A stretch of 19,477 nt of DNA from positions 1-19,477 of the forward strand of contig NZ_CAMKXG010000034.1 in assembly GCF_946477055.1 (NCBI RefSeq), in the 5' to 3' direction. The position numbers were made by a program, and so were the translations under genes. The DNA is from Lonsdalea britannica (GTDB taxonomy: Bacteria; Pseudomonadota; Gammaproteobacteria; Enterobacterales; Enterobacteriaceae). The notes under the pieces are model-generated. The model had not been told where the DNA came from. It saw nothing but the letters and a program-made list of their open reading frames with translations, and made no database searches. Below, piece after piece: positions 1 to 7,569 of this stretch; within the stretch, counting starts at the first letter, position 1, and each line of letters begins with the position of its first letter.

Positions 1-9
1 CCGTGTCAG

Positions 10-66
10 TGGGAGCGCATTATAGGGAGTTATTTCGGGCTGACAAGCGCTAAATACAAAAAACTG
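10..66 (-). promoter_or_regulatory. rrn P1: rRNA operon P1 promoter with UP element
   Basis: Read on the minus strand this is a near copy of the E. coli rrn P1 promoter. The -35 is TTGTCA (41-46), the spacer is 16 bp, the -10 is TATAAT (19-24), followed by the GC-rich discriminator GCGCTCCC and a start A at about position 10 leading into CTGACACGG. Upstream of the -35 (47-66) lies an A+T-rich stretch in the place of an UP element. The 16-bp spacing and GC discriminator are the hallmarks of growth-rate and stringent control in this family. The 16S gene must begin left of the window; E. coli likewise has rrnG downstream of clpB. The 67-140 interval is A+T rich and is where Fis sites would sit, but no confident Fis match was found. 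Confidence 0.93.
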
Positions 67-140
67 GCCGACCGCTCACATTTAAACCAAAACGTCAATT
101 TAAGCCGGTTTAAAGCCCCAAAACGCGCATTTAATCGACA

Positions 141-172
141 AAAAAGCCCGGATTCAAAAAATCCGGGCTTTT
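141..172 (-). terminator. clpB intrinsic terminator
   Basis: A 13-bp perfect stem (AAAAGCCCGGATT with its complement) closes a 5-base loop 22 bp after the clpB stop. On the minus strand the stem ends in a run of T (complement of 141-145). It separates clpB transcription from the rrn promoter immediately downstream. Confidence 0.9.
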
Positions 173-194
173 CGCTGAGGGGATCAGCCTGACG

Positions 195-2768
195 CTACTG
201 ATGCGCGACGATAGACTCACCATCAAGATCCAGGGTAATCGGTTTACCCGGAAGCAGTTTGCCAGACAATATTTGCTGCGCCAGCGGGTTTTCAATCAGT
301 TGCTGTATAGCACGCTTCAACGGACGGGCTCCGTATACCGGGTCAAACCCGATTTTACCCAGAATCTCCAATGCTGGCTCAGAGATCGTCACGCTGTAGC
401 CCCTCTCTTCCAATCGCTGGTACAAACGCTGCAGCTGAATCTGGGCAATTGACGTAATGTGTTCCCGGCCTAACGGATGGAAGACCACGACCTCATCAAT
501 ACGGTTAATGAACTCAGGACGGAAGTGGTGATTAACCACATTCATGACCATATCGCGCATCTGGCCGTAACTCATCTCGCCAAACCGTTCCTGAATCAGG
601 TCCGATCCCAAGTTGGATGTCATGATGACCACCGTGTTGCGGAAGTCCACCGTACGCCCCTGTCCGTCGGTCAAGCGACCATCATCCAGTACCTGCAACA
701 GAATATTGAAGACATCAGGATGCGCCTTCTCCACTTCATCCAGCAGAATCACGGAATAAGGACGACGTCTCACTGCTTCCGTGAGGTAACCCCCTTCTTC
801 ATAGCCGACATATCCCGGGGGAGCGCCCACCAAACGGGATACCGAATGTTTTTCCATGAATTCGGACATATCGATACGCACCATCGCGTCGTCGCTATCG
901 AAGAGGAATTTCGCCAGCGTTTTACACAGCTCGGTTTTACCGACCCCTGTCGGCCCCAGGAAAAGGAATGAACCGATAGGACGATTAGGATCGGCCAGAC
1001 CCGCGCGGCTACGTCGGATAGAGTTCGCCACCGCTTCAACCGCTTCGTTCTGTCCAATGACGCGCTGGTGCAGCTCATCTTCCATTCGCAGCAGTTTTTC
1101 GCGTTCGCCTTCCAGCATTCTTGATACCGGAATACCCGTAGCGCGTGCCAATACTTCGGCGATTTCAGTGTCCGTTACCTTATTACGCAACAGACGCATC
1201 GTTTTACCTTCCGACTGCGTCGCCGTTGCCAGCTGTTTTTCCAGCTCAGGAATCTTGCCGTACTGCAACTCGGACATTTGACCCAAATCGCCCTGACGAC
1301 GCGCCTGTTCCAATTCGATTTTGGCCTGTTCCAGCGCGGCCTTGATATTCTGAGTGCCGGTTAATGAGGCTTTTTCCGCTTTCCACTCTTCTTCCAGCTT
1401 CGAGTAATCCCGCTCTTTCTCTTCCAACTCGGTATTCAAAATTTCGAGCCGTTTCAGGCTGGCGTCATCAGACTCTTTCTTCAACGCCTGCTGTTCGAGC
1501 TTCAGCTGGATGATTCGACGGTCCAACCGGTCCAACGCCTCAGGCTTGGAGTCGATTTGCATACGAATGCTGGATGCGGCCTCATCGATCAGGTCAATCG
1601 CCTTATCCGGGAGTTTGCGGTCTGCGATATAGCGATGGGACAACGTCGCCGCCGCCACAATGGCCGGGTCGGTGATCTGAACGTGATGATGCAGTTCATA
1701 ACGCTCTTTCAGCCCACGCAAAATCGCGATGGTGTCTTCCACCGTCGGTTCGGCCACAAACACTTTCTGGAAACGACGCTCCAACGCGGCGTCTTTCTCA
1801 ATATACTGACGATATTCGTCCAGCGTGGTCGCCCCGACGCAGTGCAGCTCACCGCGCGCCAACGCAGGCTTCAACATGTTGCCCGCATCCATCGCGCCAT
1901 CGGCTTTACCCGCGCCGACCATCGTATGCAGTTCATCAATAAACAGGATGACGCTGCCTTCCTGTTTCGAAAGATCATTCAATACGCCTTTTAAGCGCTC
2001 TTCGAACTCGCCGCGGAATTTGGCGCCCGCCACCAGCGATCCCATATCGAGCGCCAGCACGCGTTTGTTCTTCAAGCCTTCCGGCACTTCCCCATTAACG
2101 ATGCGCTGCGCCAACCCTTCGACGATAGCCGTTTTACCGACCCCTGGCTCACCAATAAGTACCGGGTTGTTTTTGGTTCTGCGCTGCAGCACCTGAATGG
2201 TGCGGCGAATTTCTTCATCACGACCGATAACGGGATCCAACTTGCCCTGTTCGGCACGTTCGGTTAAATCGATCGTGAATTTCTTCAAAGCCTGGCGCTG
2301 ATCTTCAGCCCCTTGTTCGTTCACGTTTTCTCCTCCACGGATTTGGTCAATCGCTTTCGTCACGCTATCCATGTTGGCGCCGGCGTTCTTTAACAGGTCC
2401 GTCAACGTGCTCCGCGCTTCCAGCGCCGCCAGAACAAACAGTTCCGACGATATAAAGGTGTCACCCCTTTTCTGAGCCAGCTTGTCGCAAAGATTTAATG
2501 TCCGTACCAATTCATTGGATGGCTGTACATCGCCTCCGGTCCCTTCAACCTGCGGGAGACGGCTTAACGCCTGCTCAATCTCTTGTTTCAGATGAGCGAC
2601 ATTAACGCCAGCTGCGGTTAACAGCGGACTGACCGTGCTTCCTTCCTGATTTAAAAGGGCACTCATTAAATGCAGTGGTTCGATAAATTGATTGTCTCGA
2701 CCGAGAGCGAGAGATTGGGCATCAGCGAGGGCAAGCTGGAACTTATTAGTAAGACGATCCAGACGCAT
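195..2768 (-). CDS. clpB: ATP-dependent disaggregase ClpB
   Basis: Hsp100 AAA+ disaggregase that works with DnaK/DnaJ/GrpE to pull polypeptides out of cytoplasmic aggregates. The 857 residues equal the E. coli length. In order: N-terminal Clp-N repeats (about 1-145), NBD1 with Walker A GEPGVGKT (206-213, Lys212) and Walker B near ILFIDE, the middle coiled-coil domain (about 410-530), NBD2 with Walker A GPTGVGKT, and the C-terminal small domain. The ATG at 2768 has a good GGAGGAG ribosome site. A second, internal GTG start lies at codon 149 (2324-2322), preceded by its own GGAGGAG five bases upstream, as for the short ClpB isoform of E. coli. A sigma-32 promoter lies upstream and a terminator follows. 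The gene runs alone on the minus strand, downstream of pgeF. Confidence 0.98.
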   Translation of the reverse strand: MRLDRLTNKFQLALADAQSLALGRDNQFIEPLHLMSALLNQEGSTVSPLLTAAGVNVAHLKQEIEQALSRLPQVEGTGGDVQPSNELVRTLNLCDKLAQKRGDTFISSELFVLAALEARSTLTDLLKNAGANMDSVTKAIDQIRGGENVNEQGAEDQRQALKKFTIDLTERAEQGKLDPVIGRDEEIRRTIQVLQRRTKNNPVLIGEPGVGKTAIVEGLAQRIVNGEVPEGLKNKRVLALDMGSLVAGAKFRGEFEERLKGVLNDLSKQEGSVILFIDELHTMVGAGKADGAMDAGNMLKPALARGELHCVGATTLDEYRQYIEKDAALERRFQKVFVAEPTVEDTIAILRGLKERYELHHHVQITDPAIVAAATLSHRYIADRKLPDKAIDLIDEAASSIRMQIDSKPEALDRLDRRIIQLKLEQQALKKESDDASLKRLEILNTELEEKERDYSKLEEEWKAEKASLTGTQNIKAALEQAKIELEQARRQGDLGQMSELQYGKIPELEKQLATATQSEGKTMRLLRNKVTDTEIAEVLARATGIPVSRMLEGEREKLLRMEDELHQRVIGQNEAVEAVANSIRRSRAGLADPNRPIGSFLFLGPTGVGKTELCKTLAKFLFDSDDAMVRIDMSEFMEKHSVSRLVGAPPGYVGYEEGGYLTEAVRRRPYSVILLDEVEKAHPDVFNILLQVLDDGRLTDGQGRTVDFRNTVVIMTSNLGSDLIQERFGEMSYGQMRDMVMNVVNHHFRPEFINRIDEVVVFHPLGREHITSIAQIQLQRLYQRLEERGYSVTISEPALEILGKIGFDPVYGARPLKRAIQQLIENPLAQQILSGKLLPGKPITLDLDGESIVAHQ
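2330..2336 (-). promoter_or_regulatory. Internal ribosome site for short ClpB
   Basis: GGAGGAG on the minus strand, then AAAAC, then the in-frame GTG of codon 149. In E. coli the equivalent Val149 GTG starts a shorter ClpB lacking the N-terminal domain. The strength and spacing here suggest the dual-start arrangement is kept. Confidence 0.8.
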
Positions 2769-2810
2769 AACTCCTCCGATTTATACTGATCAAATGTGCT
2801 ACTGGAGATT

Positions 2811-2838
2811 AGATGAGGTCTAGCCCCAAATTTTCAAG
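2811..2838 (-). promoter_or_regulatory. Sigma-32 heat-shock promoter of clpB
   Basis: On the minus strand the -35 CTTGAAA (2832-2838) is separated by 13 bp from CCTCATCT (2811-2818). The sigma-32 consensus is CTTGAAA and CCCCATNT, so only one base in the -10 differs. The site is about 45 bp upstream of the clpB ATG, agreeing with heat-shock control of clpB in enterobacteria. Confidence 0.85.
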
Positions 2839-2902
2839 ATGATTTGTCAGTAATAATAGTAGGAATCACGTTCTACGTGCTGGACCGCCCTAATTCAAAA
2901 GG

Positions 2903-3625
2903 TTATATCAGCCAGATTAAACTTGCCATTCGACCGGTCACGCCGTCGCGGCGGTAGGAAAAGAATTGCTGCGGATGGCTTACCGTACAATATTCGCCGC
3001 CATAAATCCGGCTAACGCCCGCTGCGCGCAGTCGCAGTCGGGCTAGCTGAAAGATATCAGCCATGTACTTATCGTCACGAGCGACAAACGCCTGCGCCGC
3101 GGCGGGTTCGGACGCCATGAACGCCTCCCGCACTTCAGCACCGACTTCAAACTGCTGCGGCCCAATAGCCGGACCGAGCCACGCCATTATTTCCGACGGC
3201 GCCGCCCGGAAAGCCTTCAACGTCTGTTCCAACACGCCGGCCTGCAAGCCGCGCCAGCCCGCGTGCGCCGCCGCCGCTTCATCGCCCTTCACCGAGCAGA
3301 ACAGCACCGGCAGGCAATCGGCCGTCATCACCGCACACACCTTGCCTGGACGGGAGGTATAGACAGCATCCCCCGTCGTCGCGGGCGTCGCCTCGTCGAG
3401 ATTAACGACCTGAGTGCCGTGTACCTGCTGTAACCAATGCGGCTGCGCAGGCAGTGCGCCGTCTGTCACCAACCGACGCCGATTTTCCTCCACGCAAGCG
3501 ATGTCATCGCCTACGTGGTTGCCGAGATTGAGAGACGCATAAGGCTCGCTGCTACATCCACCGTGACGGGTGGTGGAGCAGGCGCGGATGGTCGCTGGCG
3601 CGGGCCAGTCGGGCTGAATCAGCAT
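2903..3625 (-). CDS. pgeF: Peptidoglycan editing factor PgeF (laccase-domain protein)
   Basis: Member of the YfiH/DUF152 family of multicopper-oxidase-like proteins. In E. coli the protein prevents incorporation of L-Ser in place of L-Ala in peptidoglycan precursors; purified relatives also show purine nucleoside phosphorylase/adenosine deaminase activities, so the reaction is not settled. The 240 residues are close to the 243 of E. coli. The putative metal ligands are visible: His69 in QQVHGTQV, Cys104 in TADCLPV and His121 in HAGWRG. The ATG at 3625 starts four bases after the rluD stop, so the two are very probably one operon and translationally linked; E. coli has the same rluD-yfiH-clpB order. 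Confidence 0.93.
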   Translation of the reverse strand: MLIQPDWPAPATIRACSTTRHGGCSSEPYASLNLGNHVGDDIACVEENRRRLVTDGALPAQPHWLQQVHGTQVVNLDEATPATTGDAVYTSRPGKVCAVMTADCLPVLFCSVKGDEAAAAHAGWRGLQAGVLEQTLKAFRAAPSEIMAWLGPAIGPQQFEVGAEVREAFMASEPAAAQAFVARDDKYMADIFQLARLRLRAAGVSRIYGGEYCTVSHPQQFFSYRRDGVTGRMASLIWLI

Positions 3626-3629
3626 GTTG

Positions 3630-4607
3630 TCACCAGTCCAATTGATCCTTGAACTCTTCGGTATCTGCTTTAAGAGCAGCGATTAAATCCACCATGTCCT
3701 GCGGCAACGCCGCATGCCATTCCATCTGAATGCCGGTGACGGGATGGTACAGTCTCAGCATGGTGGCGTGGAGCGCCTGACGGTCGAAGCCGCGCAGCAC
3801 ACTGATGAATTCGTCCGAAGCGCCTTTTGGCGGACGGGGACGGCCGCCATACAGCGGGTCGCCGACCAGTGGATGCGCGATGTGCGACATATGAACGCGA
3901 ATCTGATGGGTTCTTCCCGTTTCCAGACGCAGTCTCAACCGGGTGTGAGCACGAAAATGCTCCATAATCCGGTAATGGGTGACCGCCGGTTTGCCCATCG
4001 GGTGCACCGCCATATGCGTACGTTTTGTGGGATGGCGCGCAATCGGCTCTTCCACCATACCGCCCGCCGTCATGTTGCCGATAGCCACGGCTTCATATTC
4101 ACGCGTGATTTCACGCGCCTGTAGCGATTCCACCAGCCGGGTCTGCGCCGGTACGGTTTTGGCGACAACCATCAGCCCGGTCGTGTCTTTATCCAGTCGA
4201 TGAACGATGCCGGCACGCGGCACATCGACAATCTCGGGATAATAATGCAGCAGCGCATTCAGCACGGTGCCGTCAGGGTTGCCCGCGCCGGGATGAACCA
4301 CCAGGCCTCTCGGCTTGTTGATGACCAGAATATCCTGATCTTCATAGACGATATCCAGCGGGATCGCCTGAGGTTCCCAACGGGCTTCCTCTTCGATCAG
4401 CGCGTCGACGGCAATCGTTTCGCCCCCCAGCACCTTCTCTTTGGGTTTATCAATCACGGTGCCGTTCACCTGCACGCGCTGGTCCAAAATCCACTCTTTT
4501 AAGCGAGAACGTGAATAATCAGGGAACAATTCGGCCAAAGCCTGATCTAAACGTTGTCCGAGTTGCGATTCGGCCACCGTTGCGGTGAGTTGTACTTGTT
4601 GTGCCAT
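3630..4607 (-). CDS. rluD: 23S rRNA pseudouridine(1911/1915/1917) synthase RluD
   Basis: Isomerises three uridines in helix 69 of 23S rRNA, a late step in 50S assembly. The 325-residue protein has an N-terminal S4 RNA-binding domain (about 18-75) and the RluA-family catalytic domain with motif HRLDKDTTGL; the catalytic Asp is residue 139, the same number as in E. coli RluD. The ATG at 4607 matches the E. coli start. First gene of a minus-strand unit with pgeF, and divergent from bamD across 132 bp; divergent rluD/bamD is conserved in E. coli. Confidence 0.97.
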   Translation of the reverse strand: MAQQVQLTATVAESQLGQRLDQALAELFPDYSRSRLKEWILDQRVQVNGTVIDKPKEKVLGGETIAVDALIEEEARWEPQAIPLDIVYEDQDILVINKPRGLVVHPGAGNPDGTVLNALLHYYPEIVDVPRAGIVHRLDKDTTGLMVVAKTVPAQTRLVESLQAREITREYEAVAIGNMTAGGMVEEPIARHPTKRTHMAVHPMGKPAVTHYRIMEHFRAHTRLRLRLETGRTHQIRVHMSHIAHPLVGDPLYGGRPRPPKGASDEFISVLRGFDRQALHATMLRLYHPVTGIQMEWHAALPQDMVDLIAALKADTEEFKDQLDW

Positions 4608-4627
4608 AGTATGCCGCTTCTTTTACG

Positions 4628-4655
4628 TTGGGTTTTAACGGCGATGCCGTATAAA
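4628..4655 (+). promoter_or_regulatory. Candidate bamD promoter
   Basis: TTGGGT (4628-4633), 16-bp spacer, TATAAA (4650-4655), about 85 bp upstream of the bamD ATG. It is a reasonable sigma-70 match but read by eye only. Confidence 0.45.
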
Positions 4656-4665
4656 ATCATGTACC

Positions 4666-4694
4666 ATTGTAGCTGGTCTTCATCGGGAGCTTAA
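4666..4694 (-). promoter_or_regulatory. Candidate rluD-pgeF promoter
   Basis: On the minus strand, TTAAGC (4689-4694), 17-bp spacer, TACAAT (4666-4671), about 60 bp upstream of the rluD ATG. The -10 is good and the -35 weak. Confidence 0.45.
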
Positions 4695-4739
4695 CGGACA
4701 GTTTCCCGGAAAAAACACTCTGAGGATAATCAAAACGTC

Positions 4740-5471
4740 ATGACGCGTATGAAATATCTGGTGGCTGCTGCCACGTTGAGCCTGGTACTGGCGGGTTGTT
4801 CCAGCACCAAGGATGCGGTTCCAGACCGTCCACCTGCCGAGCTTTACGCCACCGCGCAGGAGAAATTGCAGGAGGGCAACTTTAAGGCAGCCATTACGCA
4901 GTTGGAAGCGTTGGATAACCGTTATCCATTCGGCCCTTATTCCCAGCAGGTTCAGCTTGACCTGATCTACGCCTACTACAAATCCGCCGAGTTACCGTTA
5001 GCTCAGGCATCCATCGACCGTTTCCTGCGTCTGAACCCCACGAGTCCCAATGTGGATTACGTGTTGTACATGCGCGGATTAACCAATATGGCGTTAGATG
5101 ACAGTGCGTTGCAGGGGTTCTTCGGTGTGGATCGTTCAGACCGCGATCCGCAGTACGCCCGCGCCGCCTTCAAGGCATTCAGCCAGTTGGCGGAGGGCTA
5201 TCCTCGTAGCCTGTATGTGACCGATGCCGGCAAACGTCTGGCGTTTCTGAAAGAGCGTTTGGCGAAGTATGAACTTTCGGTCGCGCAATACTACACGAAA
5301 CGCGGCGCGTATGTCGCGGTGGTTAATCGTGTTGAGCAGATGCTGAAAGACTACCCGGATACACAGGCCACACGTACGGCTCTGCCGCTGATGGAAAATG
5401 CTTATCGCCAGATGCAGCTGACCGGCGAGGCCGACAAAGTGGCGAAGCTGATCTCGGCTAATCAAGCCTGA
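4740..5471 (+). CDS. bamD: Outer membrane assembly lipoprotein BamD
   Basis: Essential lipoprotein of the BAM complex that inserts beta-barrel proteins into the outer membrane. The start of the protein is a lipoprotein signal peptide ending in the lipobox LAGC, with Cys20 the lipidated residue; the following Ser is compatible with outer-membrane sorting. The mature part contains tetratricopeptide-type repeats (segments near [16 protein letters not shown] and [15 protein letters not shown]). Length 243 against 245 in E. coli. The ATG at 4740 is preferred over the Met at codon 4 because the GAGGA ribosome site (4722-4726) would be too far from the latter and the E. coli protein also begins MTRMKYL. 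It is followed by its own terminator. Confidence 0.97.
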   Translation: MTRMKYLVAAATLSLVLAGCSSTKDAVPDRPPAELYATAQEKLQEGNFKAAITQLEALDNRYPFGPYSQQVQLDLIYAYYKSAELPLAQASIDRFLRLNPTSPNVDYVLYMRGLTNMALDDSALQGFFGVDRSDRDPQYARAAFKAFSQLAEGYPRSLYVTDAGKRLAFLKERLAKYELSVAQYYTKRGAYVAVVNRVEQMLKDYPDTQATRTALPLMENAYRQMQLTGEADKVAKLISANQA

Positions 5472-5499
5472 TCAAACGCATTAGAAAGGATTTTACAAC

Positions 5500-5523
5500 G
5501 GCAGCTTAGGCTGCCTTTTTTAT
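5500..5523 (+). terminator. bamD intrinsic terminator
   Basis: Stem GGCAGC/GCTGCC with loop TTAG (5500-5515) followed by six or more T, 29 bp after the bamD stop. Confidence 0.88.
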
Positions 5524-5747
5524 GCCCGGCGTCCATGACTCAACGCGGTTCCACGCAGCAAATCCTGAAAATTTTGGCATAGCTCCCCATCACTGACAAG
5601 GCTTGTCGCCGCAATCCCAAAAGTCGCTCACAAATTACACGACCAGTCTGATATATGACAAAAAAAAGACTTAAAACCCTGCCATTTTAACAATCTCGGG
5701 GTATGCTGAAACTATCCAAGACGGACAAGGCAGAGAGGTAAACGTTT

Positions 5748-6086
5748 ATGACTATCAACATTACCAGTAAGCAAATGGATATCACCCCGGCAATACGCAA
5801 ACATGTCGAAGACCGTCTCACCAAGCTGGATAAGTGGCAAACTAGCCTGATTAATCCACACATCATCCTGTCGAAAGAACCTAAGGGCTTTGTGGCCGAC
5901 GCCACCATTGGCACACCGAACGGACCGCTGGTCGCAAGCGCAAAACACGAAGATATGTATGCTGCGGTCAACGAACTCATCGCCAAGCTCGAACGGCAGT
6001 TGAATAAGGTTCAGCATAAAGGTGAAGCGCGCCGCGCCGACACCTGCCTCAAAGACATCACGCCGCAGCCAGCCCCGGAAGAGTAA
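5748..6086 (+). CDS. raiA: Ribosome-associated inhibitor RaiA (YfiA, protein Y)
   Basis: Small stress protein that binds the 30S decoding channel in stationary phase or cold and holds ribosomes as inactive 70S particles. At 112 residues it is the short form of the HPF/RaiA family, lacking the C-terminal dimerisation domain of long HPF. It starts [10 protein letters not shown] and carries the conserved basic helix [17 protein letters not shown] (about 80-96). GAGAGG lies upstream of the ATG. The gene is isolated between the bamD terminator and its own terminator. The 5524-5747 leader region is A+T rich with only a half CRP-like motif (CTCACA near 5626); no confident promoter was assigned. Confidence 0.96.
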   Translation: MTINITSKQMDITPAIRKHVEDRLTKLDKWQTSLINPHIILSKEPKGFVADATIGTPNGPLVASAKHEDMYAAVNELIAKLERQLNKVQHKGEARRADTCLKDITPQPAPEE

Positions 6087-6114
6087 TCACCTCCTTCCCT
6101 ATCGTGATGTTGTT

Positions 6115-6138
6115 AACGCGCCGAAAGGCGCGTTTTTT
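6115..6138 (+). terminator. raiA intrinsic terminator
   Basis: Eight-base-pair stem AACGCGCC/GGCGCGTT with a GAAA tetraloop (6115-6134) running into six T. Its T-run ends two bases before the -35 of the pheL-pheA promoter. Confidence 0.92.
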
Positions 6139-6139
6139 A

Positions 6140-6169
6140 TTGACAGGATGAAAAGGCAGTCGTTAACCT
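6140..6169 (+). promoter_or_regulatory. pheL-pheA promoter
   Basis: Perfect -35 TTGACA (6140-6145), 18-bp spacer, weak -10 TAACCT (6164-6169). The spacer start GGATGAAAA resembles the E. coli pheA promoter as recalled, and the position relative to pheL is the same. Transcription would start near 6176. Confidence 0.7.
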
Positions 6170-6197
6170 AGCGCCATCAACCGTCAGGATTTAATTA

Positions 6198-6272
6198 ATG
6201 ACACGCCATTCATTGTTCTTCGTATTCTTCTTTTTCTTCCCCCACAGGGGGGGCGATTGGTCGTGTGAGTAA
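6198..6272 (+). CDS. pheL: pheA operon leader peptide PheL (extended form)
   Basis: A 24-codon frame starting at an ATG with AGGA nine bases upstream. The translation is MTRHSLFFVFFFFFP followed by HRGGDWSCE and a TAA stop: seven Phe codons within eight, the signature of the phenylalanine attenuation leader. The usual E. coli leader is 15 residues and stops right after the ...FP; here that stop is absent and translation continues nine codons to TAA at 6270-6272, immediately before the attenuator's second segment (6273). Stalling at Phe codons when charged tRNA-Phe is scarce is expected to allow transcription into pheA. The match to PheL is by composition and position; the extension could also reflect a local rearrangement around the C5-ACA-G7 tract. 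Confidence 0.85.
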   Translation: MTRHSLFFVFFFFFPHRGGDWSCE

Positions 6273-6283
6273 GAATACGAAGA
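6217..6283 (+). promoter_or_regulatory. pheA attenuator, 1:2 protector pairing
   Basis: TCTTCGTATTC (6217-6227), inside the Phe codons, is an 11-base perfect complement of GAATACGAAGA (6273-6283). In E. coli the corresponding arms, as recalled, carry a C-G pair where this sequence has T-A, i.e. a compensatory change that supports the helix. An alternative pairing of the G-run AGGGGGGGC (6246-6254) with GCCTCCT (6294-6300) would sequester the left arm of the terminator and act as antiterminator. Confidence 0.8.
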
Positions 6284-6289
6284 CGAACA

Positions 6290-6320
6290 AAAAGCCTCCT
6301 GAAATCAGGGGGCTTTTTTT
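6290..6320 (+). terminator. pheA attenuator terminator
   Basis: Left arm AAAAGCCTCCTG (6290-6301), loop AAAT, right arm CAGGGGGCTTTT (6306-6317) with one G-U pair, then a T-run to 6320. This is the 3:4 terminator of the pheL attenuator, 30 bp before the pheA ATG. Confidence 0.92.
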
Positions 6321-6349
6321 GTTCTGGCCTGCAAACAGGGTAAAGCAAA

Positions 6350-7510
6350 ATGACCGACAATCCGTTATTGGCACTGCGCGAACGCATCAGCGCGTTGGAT
6401 TTACAGCTGCTGGAGCTTCTGTCTCAACGACGTGAGCTGGCTCTGGACGTTGCCCGAGCGAAGCAAACCACGCACCGTCCTATCAGAGATAAAGAGCGTG
6501 AACGCGATCTGCTAGCCCGCCTGGTGGAAGCGGGCAGGCCATATCAGCTCGATGGCCACTACATCACCCGACTGTTCCAGCTGATTATTGAAGACTCCGT
6601 GCTCACCCAGCAGGCTCTGCTCCAACAGCACCTGAACCAAACCGGCGCACATTCAGCACGGGTTGCGTTCCTCGGTCCCAAAGGCTCCTATTCTCATCTG
6701 GCCGCACGCCAATATACGGCTCGTCATTTCGATCAGATCATCGAATGCGGCTGCCAGAAGTTTCAGGATATTTTTACTACGGTTGAGAACGGCCATGCCG
6801 ATTACGGCGTTCTGCCGATTGAAAATACCAGTTCAGGATCGATCAACGACGTCTATGACCTGCTGCAACATACGGGGTTGTCGATCGTAGGCGAACTGTC
6901 TAACCCTATCGACCACTGCGTGTTGGTTTCTACAGACACTCAGCTTGACCAGATCCAGACCGTCTATAGCCATCCTCAGCCTTTCCAACAGTGCAGCCAT
7001 TTTATTAATCGTTTCCCGCACTGGAAAATCGAGTACTGCGAAAGCAGCGCCGCCGCGATGGCGAAAGTGGCTGAACTGAATTCACCTCACGCCGCCGCGC
7101 TGGGAAGTGAAGCCGGGGGGACGCTCTACAATTTGCAGGTGCTGGAACACAACCTGGCGAACCAGACGCAAAACTACACCCGCTTCATCGTACTGGCCCG
7201 CAAGCAAATCGACGTCGCAGAACAGGTTCCGGCTAAAACCACATTGATTATGGCAACCGGCCAGCAGTCCGGCGCACTGGTCGAAGCGCTGCAAGTCCTG
7301 CGGGATCAGGGCATTATCATGACCAAGCTGGAGTCCCGGCCTATCCACGGCAATCCGTGGGAAGAGATGTTCTACATTGATGTACAAGCCAATCTGCGTA
7401 GCAAACCGATGCAAAAAGCCATCAATGAACTGACGGCGATCACTCGTTCGCTGAAAGTGCTCGGCTGTTACCCTAGCGAGAACGTTGTCCCGGTCGATTT
7501 GGGCGGTTAA
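6350..7510 (+). CDS. pheA: Bifunctional chorismate mutase/prephenate dehydratase
   Basis: P-protein converting chorismate to prephenate and then to phenylpyruvate, the committed steps to phenylalanine. The 386 residues equal E. coli PheA. The chorismate mutase domain is at 1-95 (Arg10, Arg28-type residues in LLSQRREL), the dehydratase domain at about 104-285 with the catalytic motif TRF (277-279) in [11 protein letters not shown], and a C-terminal ACT regulatory domain with the Phe-binding motifs GALV (308-311) and ESRP (328-331), so feedback inhibition by Phe is expected. AGGG lies 10 bases before the ATG. Expression is governed by the pheL attenuator. It converges on aroF-tyrA. Confidence 0.98.
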   Translation: MTDNPLLALRERISALDLQLLELLSQRRELALDVARAKQTTHRPIRDKERERDLLARLVEAGRPYQLDGHYITRLFQLIIEDSVLTQQALLQQHLNQTGAHSARVAFLGPKGSYSHLAARQYTARHFDQIIECGCQKFQDIFTTVENGHADYGVLPIENTSSGSINDVYDLLQHTGLSIVGELSNPIDHCVLVSTDTQLDQIQTVYSHPQPFQQCSHFINRFPHWKIEYCESSAAAMAKVAELNSPHAAALGSEAGGTLYNLQVLEHNLANQTQNYTRFIVLARKQIDVAEQVPAKTTLIMATGQQSGALVEALQVLRDQGIIMTKLESRPIHGNPWEEMFYIDVQANLRSKPMQKAINELTAITRSLKVLGCYPSENVVPVDLGG

Positions 7511-7517
7511 ATACAAA

Positions 7518-7546
7518 CGCCGCCATTTCCTGAGGAGATGGCGGCG
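7518..7546 (-). terminator. Convergent pheA/tyrA hairpin terminator
   Basis: A nine-base perfect stem CGCCGCCAT/ATGGCGGCG is extended inward by TTCC/GGAG pairs to 13 bp with a three-base loop. On the minus strand the stem is followed by TTTGTATTTA, so it best serves tyrA; on the plus strand the tail is poor in T, and it may act more weakly for pheA. Confidence 0.7.
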
Positions 7547-7569
7547 CAATGATTCGTGTAGGGAAAAGG

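Noticed and set aside
3063..4502. Several open frames on the plus strand opposite pgeF and rluD
   Set aside because: They lie antisense to well-identified genes and show no family features; they are by-products of GC-rich coding on the minus strand.
4686..4692. GGAGCTT as a sigma-E -35 for bamD
   Set aside because: There is no acceptable sigma-E -10 at 15-19 bp; the spacing lands in CCGGAAAAAAC.
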